A stretch of 64,000 nucleotides of DNA from Streptomyces pyxinae (GTDB taxonomy: Bacteria > Actinomycetota > Actinomycetes > Streptomycetales > Streptomycetaceae), in NCBI RefSeq assembly GCF_024756275.1, contig NZ_JANUGQ010000002.1, positions 372,001-436,000 on the forward strand. Direction: 5' to 3'. The position numbers and the translations under genes are program-made. Below, piece by piece: positions 8,186 through 18,527 of this stretch. Numbering within the stretch: the first letter of the stretch is position 1; each line of letters starts with the position of its first letter. The notes under the pieces were generated by a model. It searched no databases and was not told where the DNA came from. It saw only the letters and a program-made list of their open reading frames with translations.

Positions 8186-8992
8186 ATGTCCATGCCGTCG
8201 GCGTTCCGCCGTACCGCTCGTGCCCGACGGGCCGTCACCCTGGCGGTCGCGGCCGGCCTCGGAGTCGTAGCCGCTTCTCCCGCCCCGGCGCGCGAACCCG
8301 CCGCTGCCGTCGACACGTACTACGCCGCTGCCCGGGGCAAGACCGGTCCGGCGCTGAAGGCGGCCCTGCACACGATCATCAGCGCCCAGGACAGGCTCGG
8401 CTACCCGCAGGTGTGGGAGGCGCTGAAAGCCACCGACCAGGACCCGTCCGACCCCGGCAGTGTGATCGAGCTGTACACCGGGCGCTCGATCGCCAAGTCC
8501 CGCTCCGGCGGCGGGAGCGGGGAGTGGAACCGCGAGCACGTGTGGGCCAAGAGCCACGGCGACTTCGGCACCGCCACCGGCCCCGGCACCGACCTGCACC
8601 ATCTGCGCCCCGAGGACGTGGGTGTGAACGCGGTGCGGGGCAACAAGGACTTCGACAACGGCGGCAGCCCCGTCCCCGGGGCGAGTGGCAACCGGACCGA
8701 CTCCGACTCCTTCGAGCCCAGGGACGCCGTCAAGGGCGATGTGGCCCGCATGATCCTCTACATGGCCGTCCGTTACGACGGCGGGGACGGGTTCCCGGAC
8801 CTGGAGCCCAACGAGCGGGTGAACAACGGCTCCACGCCGGCGATCGGCCGTCTGAGCGTGCTCAAGCAGTGGTCCCTCCAGGATCCGCCCGACGCCTTCG
8901 AGCAGCGCCGCAACGAGACCATCTACACCACCTATCAGCACAACCGGAACCCCTTCGTCGACCACCCCGAATGGGTCGGCGCCATCTGGTGA
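8186..8992 (+). CDS. Secreted endonuclease I (EndA/NucM-type)
   Basis: A 268-residue extracellular nuclease. The signal peptide covers about residues 1-37 (Arg-rich, then AVTLAVAAGLGVVAASPAPA). The catalytic block has the endonuclease I / beta-beta-alpha-metal pattern: EWNREHVWAKSHGDF (His118 in the REHVW motif), DLHHLRPEDVGVNAVRGN, then ARMILYMAVRY. Enzymes of this family cut DNA and RNA without strong sequence preference. The ATG at 8186 follows GGGGGAGAAG; the same frame is open far upstream but without coding character. It is probably co-regulated with the divergent peptidase for nutrient scavenging. Confidence 0.9.
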   Translation: MSMPSAFRRTARARRAVTLAVAAGLGVVAASPAPAREPAAAVDTYYAAARGKTGPALKAALHTIISAQDRLGYPQVWEALKATDQDPSDPGSVIELYTGRSIAKSRSGGGSGEWNREHVWAKSHGDFGTATGPGTDLHHLRPEDVGVNAVRGNKDFDNGGSPVPGASGNRTDSDSFEPRDAVKGDVARMILYMAVRYDGGDGFPDLEPNERVNNGSTPAIGRLSVLKQWSLQDPPDAFEQRRNETIYTTYQHNRNPFVDHPEWVGAIW

Positions 8993-9128
8993 CCGAGCCG
9001 GGCCGACCGGGACCCGGCCGTGCCCACCGCGGGATCGGACGCGGCGGCCGGGGAAACAGATGGGGGCGGCCGGCACGAGCCGGGGACCCCCGGACCGGTC
9101 GGGCAGGCCCCGGACAGGAGGCACCGTC

Positions 9129-10475
9129 ATGCGCATTCCCGGCCCCGAGCACCAGGAAGACGGTGGGTCGAGCGCCGTCGCGGCCGCGGGCGGGCTCCAC
9201 CAGTACCCCGTACGTCTGCACGAGACGTACGGGCCCGTCGTGCGCTTCCAGCTGCCGGGCGCGGGCGAGGCCGTGTCGGTCGCCGATCCCGTGCTCCTGG
9301 AAGCCACGGCGCACCTCGACAAGCGACCCGAGCAACTGTTCGCATTCCTCGACCCGTTGTGCGAGGCGGGCAATCTGCAAGTGCTTCCCGCCGAGGAGCA
9401 CACGCCCTGGCGGCGGTTGTTGCTCTCGGTGCTCGCCGGACGCCCCGCCCATGAGCGGCACTTCGCGCGCTTCACGGAACTGGCGCACGACCTGGCCGAC
9501 CACTGGGCCGCCCGGGCCGGTGGGGAACCCGTGGAACTGCAACAGGAGCTGACCGTGCTGTCGCTCCGTATGATCTGCGGGTTCGCGCTCGGCGGCGCGG
9601 ATGCCGGCACGGACACCGCTCGGGTCGTCGCGGCGTTCGAGGACGTGCTCACCGAGCATCTCGGGCGGCTCTACCAGGTGCCGCGGGCCGACCCGCGCTC
9701 GGCGGAGCGGGCCGGTGAGGCCCTCGCGTATCTGCGGGCGACGGTCGACCGTGTGGTGGCGGCGCACCGCTCCGACGGCCGCACCGACCGCAGCGACCTG
9801 ATCGGGGCACTCGTCGAGGCGGGGGAGAGCCCGGCGCGGATCCGGGACACCGTGATGGTGACGCTGCTCGCGGCCCATCACACCACCGGGGTCGCCGTCT
9901 CGTGGACACTGCACCTGCTGGGCCGCCACCCCGGCGCGGCCGACCGTGTCGCCGCCGAGCTGGACCGGGTGCTCGGCGGGCGCACCGCGCCGGACTACGG
10001 CGATCTGCGGCGGCTCACTTACCTGGACAGGGTGCTCAAGGAGTCGATGCGCCTGTTCCCGCCCGGCCCCTACGGCGCGCGTGAGGCGACCGAGGACCTG
10101 GTCCTGGGCCCGTACGGGATTCCCGCCGGGACGACGGTGTTCTACCCGTTCTGGGCGGTGCACCTGAATCCCGGGTACTGGCCCGATCCTGAGCGCTTCG
10201 ACCCGGAGCGGTTCACGCCCCGGGAAGTGGCCAAGCGCCCACGGCTCGCGTACATCCCGTTCGGGATCGGGCCGCGCGCCTGCGAGGGCGCCGCGCTGGC
10301 CACGGTCGAGGCCCAGCTCGTCCTGGCCGTCCTCCTCAAACGCCTGCGCTTCCGGCCCGCCCCGGGACACGAGGTGACGCCGGTGGAACGGTTCGTGCTG
10401 TGGGCGCGGGACGGGATCCGGATGACGGTACGGCCACGGGACCCCTCCCGGGCGGGCGGAGCACCGGCCACCTGA
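9129..10475 (+). CDS. Cytochrome P450
   Basis: A 448-residue soluble bacterial P450 monooxygenase. Visible marks: I-helix oxygen site LLAAHHTTGVAVSW, K-helix ESMRLFPPGP (ExxR), and heme loop FGIGPRACEG with the cysteine ligand at residue 385. Thr-Thr rather than Gly-x-Asp-Thr after AAHH is a slight departure from the usual AGxDT. The ATG at 9129 has AGGAGG seven bases upstream. It stands alone between the nuclease and the ABC genes, with no ferredoxin partner nearby. No oxidation step in hygromycin B clearly needs it, so it is probably outside the cluster. Substrate unknown. Confidence 0.92.
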   Translation: MRIPGPEHQEDGGSSAVAAAGGLHQYPVRLHETYGPVVRFQLPGAGEAVSVADPVLLEATAHLDKRPEQLFAFLDPLCEAGNLQVLPAEEHTPWRRLLLSVLAGRPAHERHFARFTELAHDLADHWAARAGGEPVELQQELTVLSLRMICGFALGGADAGTDTARVVAAFEDVLTEHLGRLYQVPRADPRSAERAGEALAYLRATVDRVVAAHRSDGRTDRSDLIGALVEAGESPARIRDTVMVTLLAAHHTTGVAVSWTLHLLGRHPGAADRVAAELDRVLGGRTAPDYGDLRRLTYLDRVLKESMRLFPPGPYGAREATEDLVLGPYGIPAGTTVFYPFWAVHLNPGYWPDPERFDPERFTPREVAKRPRLAYIPFGIGPRACEGAALATVEAQLVLAVLLKRLRFRPAPGHEVTPVERFVLWARDGIRMTVRPRDPSRAGGAPAT

Positions 10476-10492
10476 CCGGGCGGCCGGTACGT

Positions 10493-10535
10493 CGGGCCGG
10501 CGGGGTGCGCGGCACCTCGGTGACCCGCCGGCCCG
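10493..10535. terminator. Bidirectional terminator between P450 and ABC genes
   Basis: A 12-bp stem CGGGCCGGCGGG (10493-10504) pairs with CCCGCCGGCCCG (10524-10535) across a 19-base loop. It lies between two convergent genes. Confidence 0.6.
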
Positions 10536-10613
10536 CGATCTCGGGCGCCGTGGCGGGACGCTCCCGGAGGCTCCGCCCACCCGACGGCCTGCCGGGTCGG
10601 GGCGCCGGGGAGG

Positions 10614-12464
10614 TCAGCCCGTCGCGTGGATCCAGCGGGCGTGGAGGGCGGCGAAGGGGCCGTCGCCGGCGGCGAGACGGGCGGGCGGGCCGTCCTCGAC
10701 CACGGCGCCGTCCGCCAGGACGAGGACCCGGTCCGCCGCCAGGACGGTGGAGAGCCGGTGGGCGATGATCACGGAGGTGCGGCCGGCCAGCAGCGCGTCC
10801 ATGGCGCGCCGGACGGCCAGTTCGGTGGGGATGTCCAGACTGGAGGTCGCCTCGTCCAGCAGCAGCACCGCCGGATCCGCCAGGAAGGCCCGGGTGAGGG
10901 CGACCAACTGGCGCTGGCCCGCGGAGAGACGGCTGCCCCGCTTGCGCACCTCGGTGTCGTAGCCGTCGGGCAGCGCGGCGATGAACGCGTCGGCGCCGAC
11001 CGCCCGCGCGGCGGCCCGGATCTCCTCCGGTCCCGCGTCCGGACGGGCCAGCGCGATGTTCTCCATGACACTGCCGCCGAACAGGAAGTTCTCCTGCGTC
11101 ACCAGGGTGATCTCGCGGCGCAGCTCGCGGTCGGCGATCCGGCGCAGGTCCACCCCGTCCAGCAGCACGGCACCGGTGGCCGGATCGTAGAACCGCGCCG
11201 CCAGCTTGGCGACGGTGGACTTGCCGGCCCCGGTCGCGCCGACCACCGCCAGGGTCTGCCCGGCCGGCACGTCGAGGTCCAGACCGCGCAGCACCGGCGG
11301 GGTGTCCGGCCGGTAGCGGAAGCCGACCCCCCGGAAGGAGAGCGCCCCCCGCACCGGCCGGTCGCGCGGCAGCGGCACCGGGGCGGCGGGCTCCGGCACC
11401 GAGGAGGGGGTGGCGAGGAAGTCCGCGATCTTCTCCAGCGCGGCCGCCGCCGAGGCGTAGAGGTTGTTGAAGGTCGCCAGCTCGTCCAGCGGATCGTAGA
11501 AGCGCCGCAGATAGAGCAGGAAGGCGGCGAGCACGCCGAGCGGCAGCGCGCCCGACGACACCCGCCAGGCGCCCAGGGCCAGCACCACCGCCAGGGCGAC
11601 ATTGCCGGTCAGCCGGACCCCGGCGGTGTACCGGGCGACCACCTCCAGGGCGTCGGTGTGGGCGTCCCGGAAGGTGTCGTTGAGCCGGTTCATCGCCGCG
11701 TGCTTCCGCCGCTCGGCGCGGAACGCCTGCACGGCCCGCACGGCGTTCATGCTCTCCCCGAACCGCGCGATGATCTCCGCCACCGTGTCGCGGGCGCGCC
11801 GGTACGCGATCCGGGAACGGCGCCGGAACCAGCGCGTCATCGCGACCAGCGGCACGATGGACCCCAGCACCACCAGCGCCAGCGGGGCGTCCAGCCAGAG
11901 CAGCAGCACCGAGATGCCCGTCACCGTCAGCACCGAGGTGAGCAGCCCGTCCAGGCTGGCCTCGATCAGATCGCGTACGGCGTCCACATCGGCGGTGAGC
12001 CGGGAGATGACGGCGCCCGAGGTGTACGACTCGTGGAAGGCGACCGGGAGTCGGCGGGCCCGGTCGAAGATCCGGGTGCGCAGCTCCAGCAGCACGGCCT
12101 GGCCCACCGAACCGGAGACCCGGAAGAACGCGTACCGCGCCCCGGCGGCCAGCAGCCCGCAGGCGGTGAAACCGGCCACGCACCCGGTGAGCGGGCCCCA
12201 GTCGCCCGCCGCCGCCCGGGGGATGCCGAGGTCGATGGCGCGCGCCACCAGCAGCGGGCCGACCAGTTGGAAGGCGTTCTCCAGCACCAGGGCGGCCAGG
12301 GCGGCGCCGGACGGCCACCGGTGGGGCCGGAGCAGCGCGTACAGCAGCCGCCGGGACGCGCGCCGCACCCGGCGGGACTCCCGGCGCTCCGGCGGTCGCC
12401 CGGCGGGCCCGGCCGGGCGGTCGGCCACCGCTCCGGCGGCCGGGGAGGTGGTGTCCGCGCTCAC
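10614..12464 (-). CDS. ABC exporter subunit, consensus ATPase site (permease-ATPase half transporter)
   Basis: A 616-residue half transporter: about six membrane helices (70-340), then an ATPase domain with Walker A GATGAGKST, signature LSAGQRQ, and Walker B AVLLLDEATSSLD with the catalytic Glu. It starts with GTG at 12464 inside the stop of the upstream subunit (GTGA overlap), so the two are translationally coupled. The partner at 12461-14275 has a Walker B Asp, so the pair is a heterodimer with one active and one degenerate site. Position beside the hygromycin phosphotransferase suggests hygromycin export and self-resistance; that role is inferred. The N-terminal 50 residues are Pro/Arg-rich. 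Confidence 0.92.
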   Translation of the reverse strand: MSADTTSPAAGAVADRPAGPAGRPPERRESRRVRRASRRLLYALLRPHRWPSGAALAALVLENAFQLVGPLLVARAIDLGIPRAAAGDWGPLTGCVAGFTACGLLAAGARYAFFRVSGSVGQAVLLELRTRIFDRARRLPVAFHESYTSGAVISRLTADVDAVRDLIEASLDGLLTSVLTVTGISVLLLWLDAPLALVVLGSIVPLVAMTRWFRRRSRIAYRRARDTVAEIIARFGESMNAVRAVQAFRAERRKHAAMNRLNDTFRDAHTDALEVVARYTAGVRLTGNVALAVVLALGAWRVSSGALPLGVLAAFLLYLRRFYDPLDELATFNNLYASAAAALEKIADFLATPSSVPEPAAPVPLPRDRPVRGALSFRGVGFRYRPDTPPVLRGLDLDVPAGQTLAVVGATGAGKSTVAKLAARFYDPATGAVLLDGVDLRRIADRELRREITLVTQENFLFGGSVMENIALARPDAGPEEIRAAARAVGADAFIAALPDGYDTEVRKRGSRLSAGQRQLVALTRAFLADPAVLLLDEATSSLDIPTELAVRRAMDALLAGRTSVIIAHRLSTVLAADRVLVLADGAVVEDGPPARLAAGDGPFAALHARWIHATG

Positions 12465-14275
12465 CGGACCACCACCCCGTCGTCGTGGGTCTCCCCGGCC
12501 GGGCGCGGGTCCACCGCCATCAGCGCCCGGTAGGCGGCCGAGGCGGCGAGCAGCTCCCGGTGGGTCCCCCGGGCGGTGATCCGGCCGTCCTCCAGCAGCA
12601 CCACCCGGTCGGCCATCCGGGCGGTGTTGGGCCGGTGCGCCACCACCAGGGCGGTGGAGCGGCGCAGCACCCGGCGCAGGGCCCGCTCCACCTCCGCCTC
12701 GGTGTGCAGGTCGAGCGCGGAGAGCGGGTCGTCCAGCACCAGCAGCGCGGGCCGGCCCACGATCGCCCGGGCCAGGGCGATCCGCTGCCGCTGACCGCCG
12801 GAGAGCGACATGCCCTGCTCGCCGACGCGCACCGCGAGTCCGTCCGGCCCGAGCGCGGCCACGAAGTCCGCGGCGCCCGCCACCCGCAGCGCCTCCCACA
12901 CGGCGTCGTCGGTCGCCTCCGGGGCGCCCAGGGTCACGTTCTCGCGCACGGTCAGCGAGGAGAGCAGCGGATCGTCGAAGGCACACCCCACCACGGCCCG
13001 CAGGTCCGCCAGCCGCAGCTCCCGGACGTCCACACCGTCGACGGTGACCCGGCCGGCGGTCACATCGGCGAGGCGCGGCACCAGCGCGGCCAGCGTGGTC
13101 TTGCCCGACCCGGTGGCGCCCACCAGCGCCACCGTCTCGCCCGGCCGCAGCTCCAGGGACACGTCCCGCAGCACCGGCCGGCCGGCTCCCGGGTACCGGA
13201 ACTCCACGTGCTCCAGGCGGAGATGGCCCCGGGCCGGCCGCACCGGCGGCCTGGGACGCGCCGGGTCGGTGAGGCCCGGCGGGGTGTCGCGCACCTCCCA
13301 GTACCGGTCGCAGGCGGCGGCGGCCGTGCTGGTCTCGGCCAGCGCCCAGCCGATGCACTCGGTCGGCCAGCGCAGATAGGTGCTGACCGTGACGGCCGCC
13401 ACCAGATCGCCCAGGGACAGGGTGGAGTTGGCCACCCCCACCGCCCCGAGGCCCAGTTGGCCCGCGATGCCCAGCTCCGGCAGGACCAGCAGCGCGGTGG
13501 ACAGGGCCGCCATGATGCGCACCACCCGCAGCTCCGCGGTACGCAGCCGCTCCGCCTGGGCACGGAAGACCGCCAGCCTGCCCCGGCCCTGCCCGTACGC
13601 GCGCACGACCCGGATGCCGAGCATGGTCTCCTCGACCAGAGTGGCGAGATGGCCGCCCTCGTCCTGGGTGGCGCGGGCGGCCACCTTGTACCGCGTCTCG
13701 TAGAAGTAGGAGACCAGCAGCAGCGGCGCCGCGCCCGCCAGCCCCACCAGCGCCAGCCACGGGTCGATCAGGAACAGCACCCCGAGACCCACCAGCACGG
13801 TGACCGAGTTGACCACCAGGAACAGCGCGGCGAACGCCAGGAACTTCCGCAGCACGACCAGATCGCCCACCGCCCGGGAGAGCAACTGCCCAGACGGCCA
13901 GCGGTCGTGGAAGGCGACCGGCAGCCGGAGCAGATGGGCCAGCAGGTCCGCCCGCATCCGCGACTCCACCAGCGCGGTGGGACGGGCGATCAGCTTGCGG
14001 CGGGCGTAGAACAGCGCCGCCTCGGCCGCGCCGAGCGCCGCCACCAGCAGGATCGGCCGCACCGCCGCGCCCGCGTCGCCGGTGCTCAGCGGCCCGTCCA
14101 CGATCCGCTGGGTCACCAGCGGAACGGCCAGCCCGCACAGCAGCGCGCCGAGCGTCGCGGCGGCGGCGGCACCCACCGGCAGCCGGACCGGGCGCAGATA
14201 GGGACCGAGCCGCCGCAGGGCGGCCCAGGAGGAACGCGGTCCGGCCGGTACCGCGAGCGGCGCGCTCAATTCCAT
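12461..14275 (-). CDS. ABC exporter subunit, degenerate ATPase site (permease-ATPase half transporter)
   Basis: A 604-residue half transporter: six membrane helices (about 25-300) and an ATPase domain with Walker A GATGSGKTT and a canonical LSGGQRQRIALARA signature. Walker B is LLVLDDPLSALD, with Asp where the catalytic Glu should be. In heterodimeric exporters such as TM287/288 or BmrCD this marks the degenerate subunit. The intact LSGGQ here completes the active site of the partner. The ATG at 14275 faces away from the hygromycin phosphotransferase gene, with a shared 160-base promoter region. Likely role: antibiotic export with the coupled downstream subunit. Confidence 0.92.
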   Translation of the reverse strand: MELSAPLAVPAGPRSSWAALRRLGPYLRPVRLPVGAAAAATLGALLCGLAVPLVTQRIVDGPLSTGDAGAAVRPILLVAALGAAEAALFYARRKLIARPTALVESRMRADLLAHLLRLPVAFHDRWPSGQLLSRAVGDLVVLRKFLAFAALFLVVNSVTVLVGLGVLFLIDPWLALVGLAGAAPLLLVSYFYETRYKVAARATQDEGGHLATLVEETMLGIRVVRAYGQGRGRLAVFRAQAERLRTAELRVVRIMAALSTALLVLPELGIAGQLGLGAVGVANSTLSLGDLVAAVTVSTYLRWPTECIGWALAETSTAAAACDRYWEVRDTPPGLTDPARPRPPVRPARGHLRLEHVEFRYPGAGRPVLRDVSLELRPGETVALVGATGSGKTTLAALVPRLADVTAGRVTVDGVDVRELRLADLRAVVGCAFDDPLLSSLTVRENVTLGAPEATDDAVWEALRVAGAADFVAALGPDGLAVRVGEQGMSLSGGQRQRIALARAIVGRPALLVLDDPLSALDLHTEAEVERALRRVLRRSTALVVAHRPNTARMADRVVLLEDGRITARGTHRELLAASAAYRALMAVDPRPAGETHDDGVVVR

Positions 14276-14402
14276 TCACTCCTCGGGGAGATGGTGTGAC
14301 CGGTCTTCACCGGCGGCCGGGAAAATGTCCGTGCTAGCCTGGCGTCGAATTCTCGGAGCCGCGGTGCGGACAGGCCGTGCCGCGACCGGCCGTGCGGAAT
14401 GA

Positions 14403-15434
<1,032 letters not shown>

Positions 15435-15668
15435 CGGCCCTCGGCCGCCGCCACCATCGGCTGACGGCCTGCCGCCGGCCCCGGGCCGCCCGGCGCCGCC
15501 ACCGGCCCCGGGCGGCCCGCCGGGCGGAGCCCCGCCCGGTGCGCCCGGGGCGCGGGGCGCGGGCCGGAGCACCGCTCCCGGGGACGTACGAGCACGGGAA
15601 GGTACGGTCCCGGGGACGTACGGGACCGGAGCGGGCCGCCCGGCGGCGCGGGGGCCGTCGGCGGGCGC

Positions 15669-16628
15669 TCAGGCGTGGCGGGCGTGGAAGGCCCGGGCAT
15701 CCTCGATCATCTCCTCCAGGGTGGGCCGGCCGGGCTTCCATCCCAGCTCGGCGAGGATCCGCTCGGCGGAGGCCACCAGCACCGCCGGATCACCCGGCCG
15801 GCGTTCCGCCCTGCGGTACGGCACCCGGTGCCCGGTGACCCGGCCCACCGCCTCCAGCACCTCCAGCACGGTGAACCCCCGGCCGTTGCCCAGGTTGTAG
15901 ACCCGGTGCGTGCCGGGCACCGCCCCGGCCAACGCCGCCAGATGCGCGTCCGCGACGTCCGCGACATGGATGAAGTCCCGTACGCAGGTGCCGTCCCGGG
16001 TCGGATAGTCGTCGCCGTTGAGCCGCAGCTCCGGCCCCCGGCCCAGCGCCGCGGCCAGGGCCAGCGGCAGAAGATGGGTCTCCGGCTCGTGGCGCTCCCC
16101 GTGCCGGCCGACCGCCCCGGCGACGTTGAAGTACCGCAGGCTCACCGCGGCGAGACCGTGCGCCCGCGCGTAGTCGGCCAGCGCCCCGTCCACCGCCAGC
16201 TTGGAGGCGCCGTACGGATTGGTGGGCCGGGTCGGGGCGTCCTCCGGGATCGGCACCCGCTCCGGCTGCCCGTACGTCGCCGCCGTGGAGGAGAAGACGA
16301 TCCGGCTCACCCCGGCGGCCAGCATGCCGTCCAGCAGCACCAGCGACTGCTGGGTGTTGCCGCGCCAGTAGCGCTCCGGCCGGCGCACCGAGTCGTCGAT
16401 CAGCGAGCGCGCCGCCAGATGCACCACCCCGTCGAAGCGGTCGGGACCGGCCAGGACCCCGGCCGCCACCGCCATGTCGCCGCGCACGAACTCCGCGCCC
16501 TCGGGCACGGCGCCGGCGAAGCCGCTGGACAGGTCGTCCACCACCACCACCCGGTGGCCCTCGTCCAGCAGCCGCCGCGCCACCACACTGCCGATGTACC
16601 CCGCGCCGCCCGTCACCAGGAGCCGCAT
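15669..16628 (-). CDS. UDP-glucose/galactose 4-epimerase family (GalE-like)
   Basis: A 319-residue extended SDR. The NAD site is TGGAGYIGS at the N-terminus; the catalytic set is SSTAATYG and YGASK (Tyr-x3-Lys). Other GalE marks are SLRYFNVAGA and RDFIHVADVADAH. GalE interconverts UDP-glucose and UDP-galactose; in this cluster it can supply UDP-galactose for the galactosyl step that precedes epimerisation to talose. The ATG at 16628 follows GGAGGGAG and lies two bases after the phosphatase stop, so the two genes are an operon. It could also act on a nucleotide-heptose. Confidence 0.88.
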   Translation of the reverse strand: MRLLVTGGAGYIGSVVARRLLDEGHRVVVVDDLSSGFAGAVPEGAEFVRGDMAVAAGVLAGPDRFDGVVHLAARSLIDDSVRRPERYWRGNTQQSLVLLDGMLAAGVSRIVFSSTAATYGQPERVPIPEDAPTRPTNPYGASKLAVDGALADYARAHGLAAVSLRYFNVAGAVGRHGERHEPETHLLPLALAAALGRGPELRLNGDDYPTRDGTCVRDFIHVADVADAHLAALAGAVPGTHRVYNLGNGRGFTVLEVLEAVGRVTGHRVPYRRAERRPGDPAVLVASAERILAELGWKPGRPTLEEMIEDARAFHARHA

Positions 16629-16630
16629 CG

Positions 16631-17179
16631 TCACTCTCCCTCCGTCAGTATCCGTACGGCGGACCGCAGATCCGCCACCACCCGGTCCGCCGCCGACGGC
16701 GTGCCCGGCGGGGCCAGCCGCACCGTGCGGCACCCGGCCGCGCGGCCGGCCGCCACGTCCGACTCGCTGTCGCCGATCATCACCGCGTCCGGCAGGGAGA
16801 GCCGGGGAATGTCCCGGGCCGCCGCCTCCAGCAGCCCCGGGCGCGGCTTGCGGCACCGGCAGGAGTTCTCCGCGTGCGGACAGACGTAGTAACCGTCCCA
16901 GTGCGCTCCCTCGGCCCCGAGCAATTCGGCCAGCCTCCGCTCCACCGCGGCCAGTTCCCCCGGGGTCACCAGGCCGCGCGCCACCCCCCGCTGATTGGTC
17001 ACCACCACCACCCGGCGGCCGCTCCGGTTCAGCGTCCGTACCGCCTCCGCCGCGCCCGGCAGCAGCCGTAATTCCTCGGGACGCGTCAGATAAAGACCCG
17101 GCGGCGGGGCGGCGTTCACCGTTCCGTCCCGGTCCAGGAAGAAGGTGGCCGGACTTTTTCCCTCTCGTGTGCGCGGCAT
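16631..17179 (-). CDS. Heptose bisphosphate phosphatase, GmhB-like (HAD family)
   Basis: A 182-residue HAD phosphatase. FFLDRDGTVN carries the nucleophile Asp16 and acid Asp18, VVVTNQRGVARG is motif II, CRKPRPG holds the Lys, and MIGDSESDVAAG is motif IV. The CPHAENSCRCRKP loop is the Cys/His zinc site of GmhB. GmhB removes the C7 phosphate from heptose 1,7-bisphosphate. With the GmhA-like and HddA-like proteins of this cluster it gives heptose 1-phosphate, the expected precursor of the destomic acid unit. It is cotranscribed with the GalE-like gene and divergent from the GT4 gene. Confidence 0.9.
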   Translation of the reverse strand: MPRTREGKSPATFFLDRDGTVNAAPPPGLYLTRPEELRLLPGAAEAVRTLNRSGRRVVVVTNQRGVARGLVTPGELAAVERRLAELLGAEGAHWDGYYVCPHAENSCRCRKPRPGLLEAAARDIPRLSLPDAVMIGDSESDVAAGRAAGCRTVRLAPPGTPSAADRVVADLRSAVRILTEGE

Positions 17180-17313
17180 TCTCCGTACTTCCTCGTGAAC
17201 CGATTCACTGTTACCTTCGATGCTGTCTCTCCGGGTATTCGGTGGGTGCTCCCGAATGCCGTCCGGAATTGATCGCGGCAGTTCGGCCGCATTTTCCCGA
17301 GGTGGTCACACAC

Positions 17314-18483
17314 ATGAGCGAAACCGCATCCGCGCGTCCGCGCGTGCTCTTCGTATCCGCCAATGAGTCGGCGCCCTGGGGTCCCAGCGAGACCAACTGG
17401 TCCCTCGCCGCCGCCGAGTGGCTGCGGCGGGGCGCGGAAGTCCACGCCAGCGTCAAGGGCTGGGAGGAGGTGCCCGGCGAACTGGCCGCCCTGGAACGGG
17501 CCGGCTGCGCCGTCCACCGGCGCTGGGACCTGCCGCCGTTCGACGCCCGGCCGGTCGCCGAACTGCCCTGGTCCGAGCGGCGGACCAGCACCCTGGAACA
17601 GATACGGCCGGACTTCGTGGTGGTGTCCCAGGGCGACAACTACGAGGGACTCGGCTGGCTGGAGGAGTGCGCCCGGCGCGGCTACCCCTACGTCGCGTAC
17701 GCCAACTCCGCCTCGGAGTACGAGTGGTGCACCGACGACGTGGCGCGGCGGCTGGCCGTCGGCTACCACGGCGCCCGCGCCTCCTTCTTCGTCTCCGAAC
17801 GCAACCGCGAGCTGACCGAGCGCCAGGTGGGCGAGTCCCTCCCCAACGCCCGGGTGGTGCGCTGCCACTTCAAGGTCGACTACACCGCCGCGCCGCCCTG
17901 GCCGGCCGGCGACACCCCGGTGCGGCTCGCCTGCCTGGCCCGGCTCGACCCCAACAGCAAGGGCCACGACGTGCTCTTCGACGTGCTGGCGATGCCGAAG
18001 TGGCGGGCGCGTCCCGTCACCCTCTCGCTCTACGGCGCGGGCGAGTACGAGCAGGTGCTCCGCGCCCTGCGGGACCGGCTGGACCTGCGCAACGTGGAGT
18101 TCGCCGGGTATGTGAAGGACATCGAGGACGTCTGGCGCACTCATCACGCGCTGGTGCTCTGCTCCCGCGCCGAGGGACTCCCCACCGTGATCATCGAGGC
18201 GATGCTCTGCGGCCGCCCGGTCGTGGTGAGCGATGTGGCGGGCAACGCCGAGCTGCTCACCGACGGGGAGACCGGGTTCGTCGCCGCCGGGCCGGTCGCC
18301 GCCTGCCTGGACGAGGCCCTGGAGCGGGCCTGGCAGCGGCGCGCCGAGTGGCCGGCGATCGGCCGGCGCGCGGCCGAGGCGGTCCGCAAGCAGCTGCCGC
18401 CGGACCCGATCGCCCTGCTGGTCGACCAGTTCGAGGAGCTGGCCGAGCCGGCCGGCGACCGGTTCGAGGAGCCGGCCGGCTGA
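17314..18483 (+). CDS. Glycosyltransferase family 4
   Basis: A 389-residue GT-B retaining glycosyltransferase. The donor domain shows RLACLARLDPNSKGHDVLFD, then the EX7E motif in SRAEGLPTVIIEAMLCGRPVV and the loop DVAGNAELLTDGETG. The first domain starts with VLFVSANESAPWGPSETNW. It is one of two glycosyltransferases in the cluster, matching the two sugar transfers of hygromycin B (galactose/talose onto the aminocyclitol, then the heptose). Which step it does cannot be told from sequence. The ATG at 17314 follows GAGGTGG. It is the only biosynthetic gene on the plus strand, opposite to the GalE/GmhB pair. Confidence 0.9.
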   Translation: MSETASARPRVLFVSANESAPWGPSETNWSLAAAEWLRRGAEVHASVKGWEEVPGELAALERAGCAVHRRWDLPPFDARPVAELPWSERRTSTLEQIRPDFVVVSQGDNYEGLGWLEECARRGYPYVAYANSASEYEWCTDDVARRLAVGYHGARASFFVSERNRELTERQVGESLPNARVVRCHFKVDYTAAPPWPAGDTPVRLACLARLDPNSKGHDVLFDVLAMPKWRARPVTLSLYGAGEYEQVLRALRDRLDLRNVEFAGYVKDIEDVWRTHHALVLCSRAEGLPTVIIEAMLCGRPVVVSDVAGNAELLTDGETGFVAAGPVAACLDEALERAWQRRAEWPAIGRRAAEAVRKQLPPDPIALLVDQFEELAEPAGDRFEEPAG

Positions 18484-18527
18484 CCTGACGCCCGCGCCCG
18501 GAGCCTGCCGGCCCGGGCGCCGGGCGC

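Noticed and set aside
9129..10475. P450 as a hygromycin B tailoring enzyme
   Set aside because: No step of hygromycin B clearly needs a P450, and a terminator separates it from the cluster.
12485..14299. A 604-residue plus-strand frame opposite the ABC subunit
   Set aside because: His/Gln/Arg-rich mirror of the exporter gene; the minus strand has complete Walker and signature motifs.
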